Source of the DNA: Roseibium sp.
Lineage (GTDB): Bacteria; Pseudomonadota; Alphaproteobacteria; Rhizobiales; Stappiaceae
NCBI GenBank assembly: GCA_017643215.1
Contig: JAEPNV010000002.1
Span: 368,413 to 432,412 of the forward strand
Direction: 5' to 3'
Length of the DNA: 64,000 nucleotides
Positions 29,671 through 42,244 of this stretch are shown here, in pieces. The first letter of the stretch is position 1; every line of letters begins with the position of its first letter. Below the pieces are notes generated by a model. The model was given only the letters and a program-made list of their open reading frames with translations. It did not search any database and was not told where the DNA came from. Made by a program: the position numbers and the translations under genes.

Positions 29671-30435
29671 ATGACGCGGGACAAGCATACACATGATGAC
29701 CATGCCGGGGGGCACAAGGGTCACTTCGCGACACGTCTGCGCAATTATTTCCTGACCGGTCTGGTGATCACCGGGCCCATCGGGATCACGCTTTGGCTCA
29801 CCTGGACCTTCATCAACTGGGTCGACGGTCTTGTCACGCCCCTGGTGCCGCGGGTCTATCATCCCGAGACCTATCTGCCGTTTTCCATTCCAGGCTTCGG
29901 TCTGATCGTCGCGGCTGTTCTTCTCACCATGATCGGGTTTCTTGCCGCCAATTTCGCCGGCCGCAGTCTGATTTCCTTCGGCGAATCAGTGGTTGCCCGC
30001 ATGCCGCTGGTGCGCAATCTCTATAGCGGTCTCAAACAGATCTTCGAAACAATCCTCGACGAACGCGGCAACACGTTCACCAAGGCCGCCTTGATCCAGT
30101 ATCCCCGCCAGGGTCTTTGGGCGATCGCCTTCATTTCCACCGAAACGAAAGGCGAAGTGGCCAAGCGGCTGGCGGAGAAATCGGGAATGATGTCGGTGTT
30201 CCTCCCGACCACACCGAATCCGACCTCCGGGTTCTTGTTGTTCGTGCCGAAAGCGGATGTGATCGAGCTCAGCATGAGCGTGGAGGACGCGGCCAAACTC
30301 GTGATTTCGGCCGGGCTCGTAAATCCCGAGTATCCGGAATTGCTTGAAGAGTTCATGGACAAGTCCGCGGCCGAACAGGTCAGCGCACGGTCAAGCAGCC
30401 GGGCCGTTGGCGCGGCGCCGCGCGAGGACGCCTGA
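29671..30435 (+). CDS. DUF502 membrane protein
   Basis: 254 residues. Two membrane spans (NYFLTGLVITGPIGITLWLT and LIVAAVLLTMIGFLAANFAG) are followed by the DUF502 core MPLVRNLYSGLKQIFETILD and FKTG-like TTPNPTSGFLLFVPKADVIE. The N-terminus (HTHDDHAGGHKGH) is His-rich, a stretch that might bind metal. Function of the family is not known. It ends 17 bases from the convergent recG. Confidence 0.85.
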   Translation: MTRDKHTHDDHAGGHKGHFATRLRNYFLTGLVITGPIGITLWLTWTFINWVDGLVTPLVPRVYHPETYLPFSIPGFGLIVAAVLLTMIGFLAANFAGRSLISFGESVVARMPLVRNLYSGLKQIFETILDERGNTFTKAALIQYPRQGLWAIAFISTETKGEVAKRLAEKSGMMSVFLPTTPNPTSGFLLFVPKADVIELSMSVEDAAKLVISAGLVNPEYPELLEEFMDKSAAEQVSARSSSRAVGAAPREDA

Positions 30436-30452
30436 TCGGTCTCCGTGCGGTT

Positions 30453-32555
30453 TTATCCGGCCCTGAGCAACATGATCGCCTCGTCGCGCCCAAACAAATA
30501 TAGCAGGGCGCGCAAGGCTTGCCCGCGCGGCGACTGCAATTGCGGATCCGTTTCCAGGATCAGACGGGCGTCGTTGCGGGCCGTTTCCATCAAATCGGTG
30601 TGGTGCTCGGCCTGGGCGATGCGAAACCCCGGCATGCCCGACTGGCGCGTGCCGAGGATTTCGCCGCCGCCTCGCAGCTTCAGATCTTCCTCGGCGATCA
30701 GAAATCCGTCATTGGTTTCGCGCATGATGTTGAGGCGCGCGGCGGCGGTTTCACCGAGCGGCCCCTTGAACAAGAGCACGCAGGTGGACGGTTTGTCGCC
30801 CCGCCCGACCCGGCCGCGAAGCTGGTGAAGCTGGGCGAGACCGAACCGCTCGGCATGTTCGATGACGATGATCGTGGCATCGGGCACGTCGACGCCCACT
30901 TCAATGACCGTGGTCGCCACCAGCACCCGCGTGTCTCCGGTCTTGAAGGCTGTCATCCCGGCGTCCTTTTGATCCGCCGTCATCCGCCCGTGCACCAGGG
31001 ACACCGGCTGGCGCAATTCGTACTCCAACACCCGGTGCCGGTCTTCGACGGCGGCCAGATCGATCTTTTCCGATTCCTCCACCAGCGGGCAGATCCAATA
31101 GACCTTCTGGCCGGCGCCGATCGCATTCCCGACCCGGCCCACGATCTCATCCAACCGGTCGAGCGATGCCGAAACGGTGGTGATCGGCTTCCGGCCCGCC
31201 GGCTTTTCCGTCAGGCGCGACACATCCATATCGCCGAAACTGGTCAGCACCAGCGTGCGCGGGATCGGCGTCGCCGTCATGACGAGAACATCGACGCCCT
31301 TGCCCTTTTCCGACAGGGCGAGCCGCTGGTGCACGCCGAACCGGTGCTGTTCGTCGACCACGATGATCCCAAGGCTCTTGAACGCGACCGACCCTTGAAA
31401 CAGCGCATGGGTTCCAACAACGAGGTCAATCTCACCATTAAGAATTTTTTCCTGGATATCGCGCCGTGCCTTGGCCGTGTCCTTGCCCGTCAGGAGCGCC
31501 AGACGGATCCCGGCCTTGGCGCAAAGCGGTTCCATGGAGGCAAAGTGCTGCCGCGCCAGGATCTCCGTCGGTGCCATCAGGGCGCCTTGCGCGCCGGTTT
31601 CAGTCACCTGGGCCAGCGCCGCCAGCGCGACCACGGTCTTGCCCGAGCCGACATCGCCCTGCAACAGCCGAAGCATGCGCACCGGCCGCGCCAGATCCGC
31701 GTTGATCTCCGAAATCGCCTGGGCCTGGCTGGCGGTGAGCTGAAAGGGCAGGGCGGCAAACACCGATTTTTGCAGATCGCCCTGTGGCGTGCGGGCGATG
31801 CCGCCAAGCTGACGCATGTGTGCCCGGACAAGGGCGAGCGCCAATTGGCTCGCCAATAGCTCGTCATAGGCAAGCCGGCGATAGGCCGGCGCCTCCGGGT
31901 TGAGATCGTTTTTTCGTTGCGGGTGGTGCAGTCCTTCAAGTGCCTTTGCAAAGCCAGGCCAAGCCTCGCGCGCTTGATGGGCCGGATCCAGCCATTCGGG
32001 CAGCGCGGGCACCCGCTCAAGCGCGGCGGCCATCGCCTTTTGCAAGGTTTTTGCCGCAAGACCGGCGGTCAGCGGATAGACCGGTTCGATGACCGGCAGG
32101 GCGGCGGCGTCCTGTGGCGGCAGCACATAGTCCGGGTGCACCATTTGCGGACGCTCGTTGAACCACTCGACCTTGCCGGACACGATCCGGCGGGCGCCTT
32201 CTGGAAACGTCTTTTCCAGCCAGTCGCGCCGCGGATGAAAGAACACAAACGTGATCTGGCCGGTGTCGTCGAAGCCTTGAATGCGATAGGGCGCCTTGCC
32301 GCCGCGCGGCGGGGCCTGGTGGCGGCCGATCTCGACATCGAGCGTCACGATCTCGCCGTTTTCGGAATAGGCGATCCCGGGCTTGTGGCTGCGGTCGATC
32401 ACCGCATGGGGGACGTGAAACAGAAGGTCGGCGACCGTCGCGTCCCGGTCCGGCGCGCGCGACACCAGTCCGGCGACGGTTTTCGCGATTTTCGGCCCGA
32501 TCCCGGGAAGGGCGGAGACCGGTGCAAACAGCGGATCAAGAACCGGGGGACGCAT
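30453..32555 (-). CDS. recG: ATP-dependent DNA helicase RecG
   Basis: 700 residues, full length. An N-terminal OB-fold wedge domain (residues ~50-160; FDDTGQITFVFFHPRRDWLE) binds branched DNA. Helicase motifs follow: Walker A GDVGSGKT (300-307), DEQH (401-404), TATPIPRTL and RGRVGRG. RecG unwinds and reverses stalled forks and Holliday junctions. It is on the opposite strand to sdhE and mfd, with about 167 bases between the divergent starts. The pairing recG - sdhE - mfd is common in Hyphomicrobiales. Confidence 0.96.
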   Translation of the reverse strand: MRPPVLDPLFAPVSALPGIGPKIAKTVAGLVSRAPDRDATVADLLFHVPHAVIDRSHKPGIAYSENGEIVTLDVEIGRHQAPPRGGKAPYRIQGFDDTGQITFVFFHPRRDWLEKTFPEGARRIVSGKVEWFNERPQMVHPDYVLPPQDAAALPVIEPVYPLTAGLAAKTLQKAMAAALERVPALPEWLDPAHQAREAWPGFAKALEGLHHPQRKNDLNPEAPAYRRLAYDELLASQLALALVRAHMRQLGGIARTPQGDLQKSVFAALPFQLTASQAQAISEINADLARPVRMLRLLQGDVGSGKTVVALAALAQVTETGAQGALMAPTEILARQHFASMEPLCAKAGIRLALLTGKDTAKARRDIQEKILNGEIDLVVGTHALFQGSVAFKSLGIIVVDEQHRFGVHQRLALSEKGKGVDVLVMTATPIPRTLVLTSFGDMDVSRLTEKPAGRKPITTVSASLDRLDEIVGRVGNAIGAGQKVYWICPLVEESEKIDLAAVEDRHRVLEYELRQPVSLVHGRMTADQKDAGMTAFKTGDTRVLVATTVIEVGVDVPDATIIVIEHAERFGLAQLHQLRGRVGRGDKPSTCVLLFKGPLGETAAARLNIMRETNDGFLIAEEDLKLRGGGEILGTRQSGMPGFRIAQAEHHTDLMETARNDARLILETDPQLQSPRGQALRALLYLFGRDEAIMLLRAG

Positions 32556-32722
32556 GGGGCCGAGAAGTCATCCAGGAACAGCGGAACGCCGCCCTATGTC
32601 GCACAGGCCGCGCCGCCCCGGCAACACCACCGGTGCGCCAATAGCAATGCTGACAGGCGATCCATCGCGCGCTATATAGCCGCCACACGTGGCGATGCGG
32701 TTTCACAGGTTTAGGCTTTCCA

Positions 32723-33037
32723 ATGACGTCTTCCCAAAGCGGCTCCGCCGGTTCCGATCCGTCCGGACGCGATCCCCGGCGCAAAAAAATCCTGTTCCGC
32801 TGCTGGCACCGCGGCATGAAAGAGATGGATTTGTTGCTGGGCGGCTTCGCGAAGGCGCATATCGATGATTTGGACGAAACCGAACTGGCGGAACTTGAAC
32901 ATCTTTTGACCGCGCATGACCAGGATCTTTACGCCTGGATGACCGGCCGCCGGCCGCTGCCGGCCGAATGGGATGGACCGCTCTACCGGCGCATCATCGC
33001 CTATCACGAGGCCAACATCGCCTCACTGAACACCTGA
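32723..33037 (+). CDS. sdhE: FAD assembly factor for succinate dehydrogenase
   Basis: 104 residues with the family motif RGMKEMD (residues 32-38 region, R-G-x-x-E) and LLGGFAKAHIDDLDETELAE. SdhE helps flavin attach covalently to SdhA. Cytoplasmic. The C-terminus overlaps an open frame leading into mfd, but the true mfd start is at 33061, 24 bases after the sdhE stop, so both may share a transcript. Confidence 0.87.
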   Translation: MTSSQSGSAGSDPSGRDPRRKKILFRCWHRGMKEMDLLLGGFAKAHIDDLDETELAELEHLLTAHDQDLYAWMTGRRPLPAEWDGPLYRRIIAYHEANIASLNT

Positions 33038-33060
33038 AGACTAAAGACGGGACGAAACCG

Positions 33061-36549
<3,489 letters not shown>

Positions 36550-36637
36550 GGATGTCTTCGGACGGGAGCCAACCAACGCTACCGGACCGGTGAACAGGAT
36601 CACGAAACGAACTTAGCGCGACCAAGTTGTGAACGCC

Positions 36638-37084
36638 CTAATTGTCCAGCAATTGCAGTTGGAGCTGTTCCGGTTCGCCGCCCCGCCGAATGACCACAAC
36701 TTCATCCTCGGAGACTATCCTGAAAACAGCGGTGAACTTGCCGTTGGAGCTCCCAGGCACGTTGAGGAAAAACGGCCATATTCCCGAACGGTCGATTGTG
36801 AAACGCGCAACTTCGGGGGTGACCGCACCATCTTTTGGAAGGACCATAACCTGGTAACTCCGGCCCAAAGATCGAAAACAATTTGAAAACTCATCCCAAT
36901 TTATGGGACCAAATCTCGAATGCACAGAAGCAATGATTGTTGAAAGGCTGTCTTCAAGATCCCTCTTGCTGTGGGTCAACGCTAGACTGACTTTGGGAAA
37001 GTGTGCGCAAACTTCGTTTTTTGCAGCAGGACCGGCTGACATCGGCGCGAACCAGGACACGAGCCCCCAGCCGATCGCGGTCAC
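36638..37084 (-). CDS. Hypothetical exported protein
   Basis: 148 residues from GTG 37084. The N-terminus TAIGWGLVSWFAPMSAGPAA is hydrophobic and would be a truncated signal peptide. The mature part contains STIIASVHSRFGPINWDEFS, then MVLPKDGAVTPEVARFTIDR and FRIVSEDEVVVIRRGGEPEQ, ending in a Gln-rich tail. No family recognised. In the upstream frame an ATG at 37139 gives MAKLITRSGCLTTLGVFG, which, joined in register to this frame, would make a complete signal peptide. A frameshift near 37085 is therefore possible. Confidence 0.5.
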   Translation of the reverse strand: MTAIGWGLVSWFAPMSAGPAAKNEVCAHFPKVSLALTHSKRDLEDSLSTIIASVHSRFGPINWDEFSNCFRSLGRSYQVMVLPKDGAVTPEVARFTIDRSGIWPFFLNVPGSSNGKFTAVFRIVSEDEVVVIRRGGEPEQLQLQLLDN

Positions 37085-37231
37085 GCCCGAAAACGCCGAG
37101 CGTCGTGAGACAGCCGCTTCTTGTGATCAGTTTGGCCATGGAGCGATCCCATTGGCGCGGGCCGGAGACCGGCCGGCAGGCGGTCTCGAAAATAGCTGTC
37201 CATCGCCATCAAGGCATAGTCGAGGGTCGAG

Positions 37232-37945
37232 TTAGTCACGACTTGGTCTCCGGAAATAGCCATGTTTCAAAATTCTTGCCAATCTTGACGTGCTGGAACG
37301 GTCTTGGCTGTCCAGACCGGGCTCTGGATACTCCGATAGCCAGGTCAGGCGGTCAGCGATGCCGGTGGTGACCGGAGCGTCGGTGACGGTCACGCTCGCG
37401 CCCACAAAGCGCACGCCCGGCCCGAGGACCGGTTCAGGATCGCCGGGAAACACCCGCTCCACCGAGGTCGGATCGGCCTCGTCGCCGAAGGCCACCATCA
37501 GCGGCAGCTCTTCCTCCGGAACCGCGCATGTGCCTGTCACAGTCCCGAGAAAGCGGACGAACCCGGACGGGCCGAGCTCATCGCGTTTTTCCCAAAGGCC
37601 GCAGGCATCGGCGAGGAGGAAGTCGTATCGTCCCTTCACGCCGCCGGTATAGGTCCCGTCCGGGGTCGGGCTGGTCAGAAGCACAAAGACGGATTTGCGG
37701 TCAGGCAGGTCGACAATCACAGCCTCGCCGCTCGCCGTCAGCAGAAACATCTTCTGGCTCAGCCCCCGCAAGCGTTTCGTATGGAGCCTGTGCACGCCGC
37801 TGCCGGTGACTTGTTTGCTGTCGACCTCGAACGTGACATCGAGCCGGTAGTGCAGGGTCGAGACCGGGTACATCTGATTGACGAACAGCCCCAAAAGGGT
37901 GAGCGCGGCCGCCGCAAGACCGATCACAACAAGGATTTTTGTCAT
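37232..37945 (-). CDS. Hypothetical membrane-anchored protein
   Basis: 237 residues. An N-terminal anchor or signal (MTKILVVIGLAAAALTLLGL) is followed by a beta-rich periplasmic domain (YRLDVTFEVDSKQVTGSGVH; EAVIVDLPDRKSVFVLLTSP; VRFLGTVTGTCAVPEEELPL). No family recognised. The C-terminus (LARILKHGYFRRPSRD) overlaps a small ORF in another frame. It is one of two unknown exported ORFs between mfd and pcm; base use is like the neighbours. Confidence 0.6.
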   Translation of the reverse strand: MTKILVVIGLAAAALTLLGLFVNQMYPVSTLHYRLDVTFEVDSKQVTGSGVHRLHTKRLRGLSQKMFLLTASGEAVIVDLPDRKSVFVLLTSPTPDGTYTGGVKGRYDFLLADACGLWEKRDELGPSGFVRFLGTVTGTCAVPEEELPLMVAFGDEADPTSVERVFPGDPEPVLGPGVRFVGASVTVTDAPVTTGIADRLTWLSEYPEPGLDSQDRSSTSRLARILKHGYFRRPSRD

Positions 37946-38339
37946 GGCCGCCTATACCGGGTTGTTGACACTTGTGTCCGGCTGAACGTCAAGAGTTCGG
38001 CTTGCCACACGGGACGCCGCCCCGCGCCGTGCCACCCCGGCCGCCGAGCCGGGGTCCAGCATTTTGCGGCAATGCTGATTTTTAAACGAAACACCGGGCG
38101 TGCTGGGTCCTGGATGGCCGATTGCGCGTCTTCCGGGAGGGCATCCAAGAGCGGGCCGCGTCGCTTTCGGCTGCCACGTGTATCGGAATCAGGAGTGCCC
38201 GTCATGATTGCGGTAGTTTGAACGGACCCGCGCGCCAATTCAAAGGCTTCCTCGGCTGAACGCAGGATATTCAGCCAGCGTGCTTAATGATATCTGACGG
38301 CGTACGGCAGGGGCGGCGTGCGGCAGGCCGGGCGCGCGC
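37946..38339. other. Non-coding gap with a REP-like element
   Basis: 394 bases between two minus-strand genes. It carries the inverted-repeat element described at 38029-38119 and otherwise no frame I would call a gene; the 98-codon minus ORF at 37942-38238 has no coding look (many Arg/Pro/Trp residues, no motif). The part next to 37945 should contain the promoter of the 237-residue gene. Confidence 0.55.
38029..38119. repeat. Likely REP-like intergenic repeat, degraded
   Basis: The left arm contains the stem CCCCGGC (38035-38041) / GCCGGGG (38048-38054), then GTCCAGCA. The right arm begins TGCTGGGTCCTGG at 38101, approximately the inverse of the left GGTCCAGCA. Elements of the form CACCCCGG..GCCGGGGTCCAGC paired with a mirrored arm are frequent between genes in alphaproteobacteria. 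The arms here are imperfect. Confidence 0.5.
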
Positions 38340-39008
38340 TCAGAACCAGACCGGGGCCTGGGTCCAGCCTTCCGCGCCGATCAGCGGCACGAAGCGGACG
38401 CCGCCCAGATTGTCTTCCTTGAAATCCTCCTGCGACACACGGGTCAGACGGATGAGGTCCTGGCTGCCGCTGGAGCGTCCCACCGGCATGACCAGCCGCC
38501 CGCCAACCGCCAGTTGGTCCTTGAGGGCCTTTGGGACACTCGGCCCGCCGGCGGTCACGGAAATCCCGTCATAGGGCGCGTCCTCCGGCCAGCCGAGCGT
38601 GCCGTCCCCGCAGATCACGGTGACGTTTTGATGGCCGGATGCCCTCAGATTGTCCCGGGCAAGATCGGCCAGGTCCGCGACCCGCTCGACCGTCACGACC
38701 TGTTTGGCGATTTCGGCAAGCACCGCGGCCGCATAACCACCGCCAGTGCCGATCTCCAGGACATTTTCACCGCCCGAAAGCCCCAGCGCCTCCGTCATCA
38801 GCGCGACGATATAGGGCTGGGAAATCGTCTGCCCAGAACCGATGGGCAGGGGATAGTCTCCATAGGCGCACTGCCGGTCCTCCTGGGCCACAAACAGGTG
38901 GCGTGGCACCTTGCCCATGGCCGCAAGGGTGTTTTTGTCCTTGATGCCGCGCGCTTCCAGTTGATCGCGCACCATTTGCTGCCGCGGGGCTATATACGTA
39001 TCGGCCAT
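38340..39008 (-). CDS. pcm: Protein-L-isoaspartate O-methyltransferase
   Basis: 222 residues from ATG 39008 (MADTYIAPRQQMVRDQLEAR). PCMT motifs: YPLPIGSGQTISQPYIVALM, then NVLEIGTGGGYAAAVLAEIA (SAM-binding motif I), DGTLGWPEDAPYDGISVTAG and LVMPVGRSSGSQDLIRLT. It methylates damaged isoaspartyl residues to start their repair. An upstream longer frame to 39116 lacks family similarity. The 247 bases to ftsB form a divergent promoter region. Confidence 0.92.
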   Translation of the reverse strand: MADTYIAPRQQMVRDQLEARGIKDKNTLAAMGKVPRHLFVAQEDRQCAYGDYPLPIGSGQTISQPYIVALMTEALGLSGGENVLEIGTGGGYAAAVLAEIAKQVVTVERVADLADLARDNLRASGHQNVTVICGDGTLGWPEDAPYDGISVTAGGPSVPKALKDQLAVGGRLVMPVGRSSGSQDLIRLTRVSQEDFKEDNLGGVRFVPLIGAEGWTQAPVWF

Positions 39009-39255
39009 AGCGCAGCAGAGCTCCTTCGTGATGGCCCGCAAGCGGTGATGCCGCCGGCCTGTCCACCTTTTGTCAGTCTCTGCTCCGCCGCCCCGTCCGT
39101 CTGTGATCTGGCTCAATTGGGCTGCGGCAAAACGCCTGGGTCAAGACGCGCCGGGCCGGCCGGGTTTGACGCAGGCGGGAAACGATCTGTTAAGCGCAAG
39201 ACGGCATCATAACGCGCATTAGACCACAGTCATCGCGTCAAGGTCTCCAAGTTCC

Positions 39256-39597
39256 GTGCCTGCACCCACCCGCCAACGCAAAAAATCGTTTCTGCGCCGT
39301 CTCATCATACCCGCCGCCGCTCTTGCCGCGCTTGCCTATTTCGGCTTTCACGCGCTCAACGGAGAACTCGGCCTTGTCGGCCGGGCGCGGATCGAGCACG
39401 AGGTCAACAAGCTGGAAACCGATCTTGCCAAGCTCGTCGCCGAACGCCAGGAACTGGTGTCACGGGTCAGTCTGATGCGCCCTGAAAGCCTTGATCCGGA
39501 CATGGTGGATGAGCGCGCGCGCCTCAATTTAAACATGATCCACCCCCAGGAAGTGATCATTTTAAGACCGACCACCGGCGACGCAATTGTAAACTAG
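39256..39597 (+). CDS. ftsB: FtsB/DivIC-type septum formation initiator
   Basis: 113 residues from GTG 39256. A basic N-terminus (TRQRKKSFLRR), one membrane span (LIIPAAALAALAYFGFHALN) and a coiled coil (RARIEHEVNKLETDLAKLVA, ERQELVSRVSLM) fit FtsB/DivIC, which links cell-division proteins FtsL and FtsQ in the periplasm. The family motif LDPDMVDERARLNLNMIHPQ is present. It is upstream of the pdh operon as in many relatives. Confidence 0.83.
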   Translation: MPAPTRQRKKSFLRRLIIPAAALAALAYFGFHALNGELGLVGRARIEHEVNKLETDLAKLVAERQELVSRVSLMRPESLDPDMVDERARLNLNMIHPQEVIILRPTTGDAIVN

Positions 39598-39598
39598 T

Positions 39599-39769
39599 TT
39601 TCAGTTGATTTCAGGGTATTAACTTAATTTCAGTTTATTTGAATAACCCGCTATAAAACAGACATCTACATCCGCACTTTCGGAAAATACAGAGGATTGG
39701 ATTGACAAGGTCTGCGGGTTACTCTCCGCTGGCCTGTCTAAGGGGAAACGTCACGCCGAGAAGAGGGTC
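39599..39769 (+). promoter_or_regulatory. AT-rich upstream region of the pdh operon
   Basis: Between ftsB and pdhA, TTTCAG occurs at 39599-39604, 39609-39614 and 39628-39633, and TTTCAGTT recurs at the first and third. TTGACA lies at 39702-39707. I can name no regulator that binds these, and the -10 element after TTGACA is unclear. A sharp drop in GC here (about 39,600-39,660) supports a promoter region. Confidence 0.4.
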
Positions 39770-40822
39770 ATGGCCACAGCGAAAAAGTCATCATCCGGCA
39801 CGGCCGCCAAAAGCGCCAGCCGGTCCCGCGGGGCTGCCAAGAAGGCGGCGCCCGCGATCGCCGAGTTCGACAAGGACCAGGAACTCCACGCCTACCGCGA
39901 GATGCTGCTCATCCGCCGGTTTGAGGAAAAAGCCGGACAGCTTTACGGCATGGGGTATATCGGCGGCTTTTGCCACCTCTATATCGGCCAGGAGGCCGTC
40001 GTCATCGGCTTGCAGATGGCCAAGATCGAAGGCGATCAGATGATCACCGCCTACCGGGATCATGGCCACATGCTGGCGATGGGCCTCGATCCGAAGGGGG
40101 TGATGGCCGAACTCACCGGACGCCGCGGCGGCCTGTCGAAAGGCAAGGGCGGGTCCATGCACATGTTCTCCAAGGAACAGCATTTTTATGGCGGCCACGG
40201 CATCGTCGGCGCGCAGGTCTCGCTTGGCACCGGTCTCGGGTTCGCCAACAAGTACCGCGAAAACGGCAATGTCTGCATGACCTTCTTCGGCGATGGCGCG
40301 GCCAACCAGGGTCAGGTCTATGAGAGCTTCAACATGGCCGGGCTGTGGAAGCTGCCGGTCATCTACGTGATTGAAAACAACCGCTACGGCATGGGCACCA
40401 GCGTCGAGCGGGCCTCGTCGACCACCGACCTGTCCCAGCGCGGCGCCTCGTTCGGCATTCCGGGCGAAAAGGTCGACGGCATGGATGTGCGCGCCGTCAT
40501 GGCGGCCTCGGAAAAGGCCATGGACTGGTGCCGGTCCGGCAAGGGCCCCTACATCCTGGAAATGGTCACCTACCGCTATCGCGGCCACTCCATGTCCGAC
40601 CCGGCCAAGTACCGGTCGAAGGACGAAGTGCAGAAGATGCGCACCGAGCATGACCCGATCGAGCAGGTCCGCAAGCGGCTTCTGGACAAGGACTGGGCGA
40701 CAGAAGACGAGCTGAAAGCCATCGACAAGGATGTGCGCGCCCATGTGGCCGAAGCCGCCGAATTCGCGCAGACCGATCCCGAACCGGACGCGTCCGAACT
40801 CTACACCGATATTCTGCTTTAA
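39770..40822 (+). CDS. pdhA: Pyruvate dehydrogenase E1 component, alpha subunit
   Basis: 350 residues. After an Ala/Lys/Ser-rich leader (~30 residues) the E1-alpha core includes EEKAGQLYGMGYIGGFCHLY, GHGIVGAQVSLGTGLGFANK, the thiamine diphosphate motif GDGAANQGQVYESFNMAG (residues 174 onward), and RYRGHSMSDPAKYRSKDEVQ near the C-terminus. With PdhB it decarboxylates pyruvate and transfers the acetyl group to lipoyl-E2. It opens the four-gene operon pdhA-pdhB-pdhC-lpdA. Confidence 0.96.
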   Translation: MATAKKSSSGTAAKSASRSRGAAKKAAPAIAEFDKDQELHAYREMLLIRRFEEKAGQLYGMGYIGGFCHLYIGQEAVVIGLQMAKIEGDQMITAYRDHGHMLAMGLDPKGVMAELTGRRGGLSKGKGGSMHMFSKEQHFYGGHGIVGAQVSLGTGLGFANKYRENGNVCMTFFGDGAANQGQVYESFNMAGLWKLPVIYVIENNRYGMGTSVERASSTTDLSQRGASFGIPGEKVDGMDVRAVMAASEKAMDWCRSGKGPYILEMVTYRYRGHSMSDPAKYRSKDEVQKMRTEHDPIEQVRKRLLDKDWATEDELKAIDKDVRAHVAEAAEFAQTDPEPDASELYTDILL

Positions 40823-40837
40823 GGGCGGGGGGAAACC

Positions 40838-42223
40838 ATGCCGATCGATATCCTGATGCCGGCCCTGTCGCCGACGATGGAGGAAGGAAAGCTCGCCAAA
40901 TGGCTGAAAGCCGAGGGCGACACCGTATCCGCAGGCGATGTCATCGCCGAAATTGAAACCGACAAGGCGACCATGGAAGTGGAAGCCGTTGACGAGGGCA
41001 CCCTGGGCAAGATCCTGGTCGCCGAGGGCACGGACGCGGTCAAGGTCAACGAGAAGATCGCCATTCTTCTGGCCGAGGGCGAAGACGCCAGCGCGGCCGA
41101 CGCCGCTGCCGCCGCGCCCGCGGCCGCCGCAAGCCCCGCACCGGCTCCCGCTGCGGAAGCCCCGGCGCCGGCGCCTGTGGCCGCCGCGTCGGTTGCCTCC
41201 GAGCCGGCGGAGGATCCCGAGATCCCGGCCGGTACGGCCATGAAGACCTCGACCGTGCGCGAGGCTCTGCGCGATGCCATGGCGGAGGAAATGCGCCGCG
41301 ACGGCGATGTCTTCGTGATGGGCGAAGAGGTCGCCGAATATCAGGGCGCCTACAAGATCACGCAAGGATTGCTCGACGAATTCGGAGCAAAACGGGTGAT
41401 CGACACGCCGATCACCGAACACGGCTTTGCCGGACTGGGCGTTGGCGCGGCGATGGCCGGTCTGAAGCCGATCGTGGAATTCATGACCTTCAACTTCGCC
41501 ATGCAGGCGATTGACCAGATCATCAACTCCGCCGCCAAGACGCTCTATATGTCCGGCGGCCAGATGGGTGCGCCGATGGTGTTCCGCGGCCCGAACGGGG
41601 CGGCCGCGCGCGTGGCGGCGCAGCACAGCCAGGACTATGCGGCCTGGTATGCCCATGTGCCGGGCCTGAAGGTGATCCAGCCGTACTCGGCGGCCGATGC
41701 CAAGGGTCTGCTCAAGGCCGCGATACGCGATCCCAACCCGATCGTGTTCCTGGAAAACGAAATCCTCTACGGCCAGTCCTTCGAACTGCCGGACATGGAC
41801 GACTTTGTCCTGCCGATCGGCAAGGCGAAGGTGGAACGGACCGGCTCCGACGTGACGCTGGTGTCGTGGGGGATCGGCATGACCTACACCACCAAGGCCG
41901 CCGATGAGCTTGCTGGAATGGGGATTTCCGCCGAGGTGATCAACCTTCGGACCATCCGCCCGCTCGACATCGACACGGTGCTTGCCTCTGTCCAGAAAAC
42001 GGGCCGGATCGTCACCATCGAGGAAGCCTTCCCGATGTGTTCGGTGTCGTCGGAAATTGCCTATCAGGTTCAGGAAAAGGCGTTCGATTATCTCGATGCG
42101 CCGGTTCTGCGCGTGACGGGCAAGGACGTGCCAATGCCCTATGCGGCGAACCTGGAAAAGCTTGCCTTGCCGAGCGTTCCGGAAGTCATCGACGCGGTCA
42201 AGGCGGTCACCTACACGGCCTGA
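40838..42223 (+). CDS. pdhB: Pyruvate dehydrogenase E1 component, beta subunit with N-terminal lipoyl domain
   Basis: 461 residues. Residues 1-~80 are a lipoyl domain with acceptor lysine K43 ([12 protein letters not shown]), then an Ala/Pro-rich linker, then the E1-beta part from about residue 137 ([60 protein letters not shown]). A lipoyl domain fused to E1-beta is characteristic of alphaproteobacteria; in most bacteria only E2 has it. It forms the E1 heterotetramer with PdhA. Confidence 0.96.
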   Translation: MPIDILMPALSPTMEEGKLAKWLKAEGDTVSAGDVIAEIETDKATMEVEAVDEGTLGKILVAEGTDAVKVNEKIAILLAEGEDASAADAAAAAPAAAASPAPAPAAEAPAPAPVAAASVASEPAEDPEIPAGTAMKTSTVREALRDAMAEEMRRDGDVFVMGEEVAEYQGAYKITQGLLDEFGAKRVIDTPITEHGFAGLGVGAAMAGLKPIVEFMTFNFAMQAIDQIINSAAKTLYMSGGQMGAPMVFRGPNGAAARVAAQHSQDYAAWYAHVPGLKVIQPYSAADAKGLLKAAIRDPNPIVFLENEILYGQSFELPDMDDFVLPIGKAKVERTGSDVTLVSWGIGMTYTTKAADELAGMGISAEVINLRTIRPLDIDTVLASVQKTGRIVTIEEAFPMCSVSSEIAYQVQEKAFDYLDAPVLRVTGKDVPMPYAANLEKLALPSVPEVIDAVKAVTYTA

Positions 42224-42244
42224 ACGAGAGCGAGGGAGGCTTAA

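Noticed and set aside
37081..37263. 60-codon minus ORF (MAISGDQVVTNSTLDYALMA)
   Set aside because: It overlaps two other frames and lacks a ribosome site; kept only as part of the frameshift note.
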